Source of the DNA: Microbacterium galbinum
Lineage (GTDB): Bacteria; Actinomycetota; Actinomycetes; Actinomycetales; Microbacteriaceae
Assembly: GCF_023101185.1 (NCBI RefSeq)
Contig: NZ_CP078077.1
Span: 1,393,630-1,457,629, forward strand
DNA length: 64,000 bases
Reading direction: 5' to 3'
Below, piece by piece: positions 60,560-64,000 of the stretch; the first letter of the stretch is position 1, and each line of letters starts with the position of its first letter. The notes under the pieces were generated by a model. That model ran no database searches. It was given only the letters and a program-made list of their open reading frames with translations, and had not been told where the DNA came from. Both the position numbers and the translations under genes were made by a program.

Positions 60560-61447
60560 ATGATCGAATTCCGCAACGTCACCAAGCAGTTCCCCGACGG
60601 CACCGTGGCCGTGAACGACTTCAGCCTGGTGCTGCCGTCGCGCAAGACGACGGTGTTCGTGGGCTCGTCGGGCTGCGGCAAGACGACGCTGCTGCGCATG
60701 ATCAACCGCATGGTCGAGCCGACCTCGGGCGACGTCGAGATCGACGGCGAGAGCGTGCTCGGCGGCGACCCGGTGCAGCTGCGCCGTCGCATCGGCTACG
60801 TCATGCAGAACTCGGGACTGATGCCCCACTTCACGGTGATCGACAACGTCTCGACCGTGCTGCGTCTGAACGGCGTGAAGAAGTCCGACGCGTACGCGCG
60901 CTCCCGTGAGCTGCTCGACACGGTCGGTCTCGACCAGAAGCTCGCCGAGCGCTACCCCAGCCAGCTCTCGGGCGGTCAGCAGCAGCGCGTGGGTGTGGCC
61001 CGCGGTCTCGCCGCCGACCCGAACATCCTGCTCATGGACGAACCGTTCGGCGCCGTCGACCCGATCGTGCGCGCCGATCTGCAGCAGGAGACCCTGCGGC
61101 TGCAGCACGAGCTCGACAAGACGGTCGTGTTCGTCACGCACGACATCGACGAGGCGTTCCTGCTCGGCGACCAGGTCGTCATCCTCGACAAGGGCGCGCG
61201 GGTCGTGCAGGTGGGCTCGCCGAGCGAGATCATCGAGAACCCGGCCGACGACTTCGTCGCCTCGTTCATCGGCGCGGACCGCGGGCGCCGCGCGCTGCAC
61301 CTCAAGCAGACGCCGCAGGGCACCGTGGTCGTCGACTCCGAGGGGCGCACCCAGGGGGCGCTCGTCGCCGAGACCGAGCACGTCGACGGTCCGCTGGCGG
61401 GGCCGGATGCCGCTGCCCTCGGCGCCGTGCAGGGCGGTCAGCCGTGA
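60560..61447 (+). CDS. osmoprotectant ABC importer, ATP-binding subunit (OpuCA/ProV type)
   Basis: 295 residues. Walker A 'FVGSSGCGKTTLLRMI', Q-loop 'GYVMQNSGLMPHFTV', signature 'LSGGQQQRVGVARGL', Walker B 'ILLMDEPFGAVDPIVR', switch His in 'VFVTHDIDEA'. The 'VDPIVRADLQQE' stretch is typical of quaternary-amine/glycine-betaine importers. The C-terminal part after residue ~235 is short and lacks the tandem CBS domains that sense ionic strength in OpuA/ProV, so control may differ. It overlaps the permease gene by 4 nt. Confidence 0.9.
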   Translation: MIEFRNVTKQFPDGTVAVNDFSLVLPSRKTTVFVGSSGCGKTTLLRMINRMVEPTSGDVEIDGESVLGGDPVQLRRRIGYVMQNSGLMPHFTVIDNVSTVLRLNGVKKSDAYARSRELLDTVGLDQKLAERYPSQLSGGQQQRVGVARGLAADPNILLMDEPFGAVDPIVRADLQQETLRLQHELDKTVVFVTHDIDEAFLLGDQVVILDKGARVVQVGSPSEIIENPADDFVASFIGADRGRRALHLKQTPQGTVVVDSEGRTQGALVAETEHVDGPLAGPDAAALGAVQGGQP

Positions 61448-62124
61448 ACTGGGTCGTCAACAACTTCGGGCTGATCCTCGAGCTCACCGCAGTGCACCTG
61501 CGGCAGAGCATCGTGCCGATCGTGCTCGGGTTCGTCCTCTCGCTGCCCCTCGGCTGGGTGGCCTGGCGTTACCGACTCGTACGCGGCCCGATCATCGTCC
61601 TGACGGGTCTGCTGTACACGATCCCCTCCCTCGCGCTGCTGATCCTGCTGCCCGCCACGCTCGGCTACTCGGCGATCAGCGAGACGAACCTCGTGATCGC
61701 CCTGACGATCTACGCGATCGCGATCCTCGTGCGCGCCGTGTCCGACGGCCTCGACTCGGTCGACGACGATGTGCGCCAGGCGGCGACGGCCACCGGGTTC
61801 GCGCCCTTCCGCCGTTTCTGGGCGGTCGAGTTCCCGCTCGCCGGCCCCGTGATCCTCGCCGGACTCCGGGTGACCGCTGTCAGCACGATCTCGCTCGCCA
61901 CCGTAGGCATCCTGATCGGCGTCACGAACCTCGGCTACCTCTTCACGAACGGCCTCGAACGGCGCATCATCGCCGAGGTCTTCGCCGGGGTGATCGCGGT
62001 CGTCGTCATCGCACTCGTGATAGACCTGATACTGCTGCTGGTCGGCCGCGCGCTCATGCCGTGGACCCGGGCGGCCTCGAAGGCCACCGCGAGCCGCGCG
62101 ATCGCCGTGGGGGCTCCCGCATGA
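61444..62124 (+). CDS. osmoprotectant ABC importer, permease 1 (OpuCB type)
   Basis: 226 residues from GTG 61444, overlapping the ATPase stop. Five to six helices with 'LSLPLGWVAWRYRLVRGPIIVLTGLLYTIPSLALLILLPATLG' and the EAA loop 'DVRQAATATGFAPFRRFWAVEFPLAGPVILAGLRV'. 'YTIPSLAL' is characteristic of the ProW/OpuC permeases. Overlaps the second permease by 4 nt. Confidence 0.9.
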   Translation: MNWVVNNFGLILELTAVHLRQSIVPIVLGFVLSLPLGWVAWRYRLVRGPIIVLTGLLYTIPSLALLILLPATLGYSAISETNLVIALTIYAIAILVRAVSDGLDSVDDDVRQAATATGFAPFRRFWAVEFPLAGPVILAGLRVTAVSTISLATVGILIGVTNLGYLFTNGLERRIIAEVFAGVIAVVVIALVIDLILLLVGRALMPWTRAASKATASRAIAVGAPA

Positions 62125-62900
62125 ACCTCTTCGTCGAAGCCTTCGCCTGGATCCTCGCCCCCGCCCAGTGGACCGGCACCTACGCGCTGCCCAAACTCCT
62201 GGGCGAGCACCTCGCCCTCACCGCGATCTCGGTACTGATCGCCGCGGCGATCGCGATCCCGATCGGGTGGCTGATCGGGCACACGGGCCGCGGCCGCGAG
62301 GTGGCGGTCGCCGTCTCGGGTGCCGCCCGCGCCATCCCCTCGTTCGGACTCATGGTGCTGCTCGTGCTCCTGCTCGGAGTGCTCCGCATCCCCGAGGCCG
62401 CGATCATCACCTTCGTGCTCCTCGCGATCCCCTCGCTGCTCGCCGGCGCCTACACCGGCCTCGAAGCGATCGATCGGCGCACGCTCGACGCCGCCAAGGC
62501 GATGGGTATGACCGGCTGGCAGGTGTTCTGGAAGGTCGAGGTGCCTCTCGGTCTGCCGCTGCTGGTCGGCGGCATCCGCTCGGCGCTCCTGCAGGTCATC
62601 GCGACCGTCACGATCGCCGCCTATGTGAACCTCGGCGGTCTCGGTTGGCCGATCATCCAGGGCATCCCGCTGCGCCGGTTCGACCAGGTGCTCGCGGGCG
62701 CGATCATCGTCGCGGTGCTCGCCCTGATCGTCGATCTGCTTCTCGCCACCGCCCAGCGCGCCGCTGTTCCCGCCGGGCTCCGTGGCGGTGGGCCGCGCGC
62801 CGACGGCAAGCGATCGAGTCGGAACGCGGCTTCCCGCTCCGCCTCGGCCACGGCATCCGCCACCGCCACCGCCTCCGAACCCGCACCCGCCACCGCCTGA
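62121..62900 (+). CDS. osmoprotectant ABC importer, permease 2 (OpuCD type)
   Basis: 259 residues. Five to six helices; 'RAIPSFGLMVLLVLLLGVL', the EAA loop 'DRRTLDAAKAMGMTGWQVFWKVEVPLGLPLLVGGIRSALLQVIATVTIAAYV'. The last ~35 residues are an Ala/Ser/Thr-rich tail (SRSASATASATATASEPAP) not needed for the fold. It pairs with the first permease as the membrane channel. A 73-nt gap separates it from the binding-protein gene. Confidence 0.9.
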   Translation: MNLFVEAFAWILAPAQWTGTYALPKLLGEHLALTAISVLIAAAIAIPIGWLIGHTGRGREVAVAVSGAARAIPSFGLMVLLVLLLGVLRIPEAAIITFVLLAIPSLLAGAYTGLEAIDRRTLDAAKAMGMTGWQVFWKVEVPLGLPLLVGGIRSALLQVIATVTIAAYVNLGGLGWPIIQGIPLRRFDQVLAGAIIVAVLALIVDLLLATAQRAAVPAGLRGGGPRADGKRSSRNAASRSASATASATATASEPAPATA

Positions 62901-62973
62901 GCATCCGCCCGGCGCCATCCACCTGAATCCACAGCACTCGAAGTCCCAGCAGTTTCCAGAGAAGAGGAAATCC

Positions 62974-63894
62974 ATGTTCACAGCACGAGGCAAGCGCTCC
63001 GTCCTCGCCGTCGGCCTTGTCGCCGCGGCCGCGCTCACCCTGTCGGCCTGCGGCGGAAGCAACCCGCTCGACGAGCCGTCCGACAGCGCCGGTTCCGGCA
63101 GCGGCGACACGATCGTCGTCGGCTCGCAGGCGTACTACTCGAACGAGATCATCGCCGAGATCTACGCCCAGGCCCTCTCGAACGCCGGTTTCGACGTCGA
63201 GACGCAGCTCAACATCGGTCAGCGCGACGCGTACATGCCCGAGGTCGAGTCCGGCGCGATCAACGTCTTCCCCGAGTACACGGGCAGCCTGCTCGAGTAC
63301 CTGTCGAAGGACGGGGTCGACGTCACCAGCCCCGACGACGTCTACGCCGCCCTGCAGGACGCCCTGCCCGACAGCCTGACGGCTCTCGACTTCGCCGAGG
63401 CATCCGACCAGGACACGTACACGGTGCTCAAGAGCTTCGCCGACGAGTACGGCATCACCTCGATCGCCGACCTGTCGAAGGCTCCGTCGCCCGTCACCAT
63501 CGGTGCGGCTCCCGAGTTCGAGCAGCGCCCGTACAGCCCGTCTGCGGCCAAGGACGTCTACGGCGTCGACCTGCAGTTCTCGGCCACCGGCCCGAGCACG
63601 CTCGAGTCGCTGCTCGCCGGCGAGATCCAGGTCGCCGACATCTACACCGCCGACCCCGCCTTCGAGACCGAAGACATCGTGGCCCTCGAGGACCCCGAGA
63701 ACCTGATCATCTCGTCGAACGTCGTGCCGATCGTGTCGAGCGACATCGCCGATGAGGTCTCCGACGTGCTCAACGAGGTCAGCGCCAAGCTCACCGCCGA
63801 GGAGCTCGTGTCGCTGAACGTGCTCAGCACGGTCGACCAGCAGTCGTCGAAGGACATCGCCAAGAAGTGGCTCGAGGAGCAGGGTCTGATCTGA
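62974..63894 (+). CDS. osmoprotectant ABC importer, substrate-binding lipoprotein (OpuCC type)
   Basis: 306 residues, GAAGAGG 6 nt upstream. Signal peptide with lipobox LSAC, a Ser/Gly linker, then an OpuAC-type fold: 'TIVVGSQAYYSNEIIAEIYAQALSNAGFDVE', 'GAINVFPEYTGSLLEYL', 'VDLQFSATGPSTLESLLAGEIQVADIYTADPA'. The 'FPEYTGxLL' and 'ADIYTxDP' segments are diagnostic for choline/glycine-betaine/carnitine-type binding proteins. It delivers the compatible solute to the two permeases upstream. Confidence 0.92.
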   Translation: MFTARGKRSVLAVGLVAAAALTLSACGGSNPLDEPSDSAGSGSGDTIVVGSQAYYSNEIIAEIYAQALSNAGFDVETQLNIGQRDAYMPEVESGAINVFPEYTGSLLEYLSKDGVDVTSPDDVYAALQDALPDSLTALDFAEASDQDTYTVLKSFADEYGITSIADLSKAPSPVTIGAAPEFEQRPYSPSAAKDVYGVDLQFSATGPSTLESLLAGEIQVADIYTADPAFETEDIVALEDPENLIISSNVVPIVSSDIADEVSDVLNEVSAKLTAEELVSLNVLSTVDQQSSKDIAKKWLEEQGLI

Positions 63895-63913
63895 CCTCCT
63901 GACCGCATCACGA

Positions 63914-63946
63914 GAAGTGCCCGGGCCCGATGGGTCCGGGCACTTC
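63914..63946 (+). terminator. terminator of the osmoprotectant operon
   Basis: GAAGTGCCCGG (63914-63924) pairs with CCGGGCACTTC (63936-63946); inner CCC/GGG pairing extends the stem to about 15 bp with a 3-nt GAT loop. It starts 20 nt after the stop codon. The last 54 bases of the window contain only short CGGCATCC repeats and no gene. Confidence 0.8.
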
Positions 63947-64000
63947 TGCGTGTGCCCGGCATCCCTCTCCGGCATCCATCCCCGGCATCCGGGGACCCGT

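Overview
The window is high-GC actinobacterial DNA with dense, mostly ATGA- or GTGA-overlapping gene chains, leader-poor starts and a mismatch-repair endonuclease NucS gene. Frequent 'GGATGCCG/GCATCCG' words, LAxTG sortase motifs and the gene families present point to a Microbacterium-like member of the Microbacteriaceae. This assignment rests on gene content and word usage, not on a database search.

Layout. 1-7700: cell-surface block. It holds the end of a long DUF11-type surface protein, an RCC1-repeat surface protein (both with LAxTG anchors), a sigma factor fused to a zinc-binding anti-sigma-like domain and membrane segments, and two tiny acidic proteins. 7700-20700: single genes and regulator/target pairs (zinc alcohol dehydrogenase, HxlR + quinone oxidoreductase, racemase, MarR + MFS, shikimate-dehydrogenase-like, cold-shock protein, HAD phosphatase, NucS, MFS + LacI, large membrane protein). 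20870-22121: a tandemly duplicated lipoprotein gene and a small membrane protein. 22274-31488: an L-fucose (or similar deoxysugar) utilisation cluster with a mutarotase, two divergent GH29 fucosidases, an ABC importer without its own ATPase, an enolase-superfamily sugar-acid dehydratase, an aldo/keto reductase and a GntR/FadR regulator. 31715-38231: a complete six-gene Mrp Na+/H+ antiporter operon (A/B fused, then C, D, E, F, G). 38436-46287: DUF559 nuclease-like gene, hydrolase, tetR-ABC-like-yhgE operon, argG, ZIP-like transporter. 46357-52890 (minus strand): MoxR/DUF58/VWA operon. 53016-55644: two tandem Pr6Pr-type membrane proteins and a DMT transporter. 55820-63894: purA, lactonase-family protein, disulfide-reductase-like flavoprotein, DUF427 protein and a four-gene OpuC-type osmoprotectant ABC importer.

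The most unusual feature at genome scale is a set of at least four (probably five) families of short dispersed palindromic elements in the intergenic DNA. Nine full, half or degenerate copies belong to a family built on TTCGACAGGCTCAG / CTGAGCCTGTCGAA arms. Four copies are of an 85-87 bp element with TTCACAACTCCGGAG-type ends, three of which flank the DUF559 gene. Two copies are of an 86-88 bp ACTCAGGAAGAAC element, and two are of an exactly 67 bp GGAGGAGATC element. Two copies of the first family lie inside coding sequence and are translated. No transposase, integrase, CRISPR array, tRNA or rRNA was recognised.

Likely operators are visible for five of the regulators (HxlR, MarR, LacI, TetR, GntR) as clean palindromes in the divergent or upstream promoter regions. 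Several strong hairpin terminators separate the transcription units.
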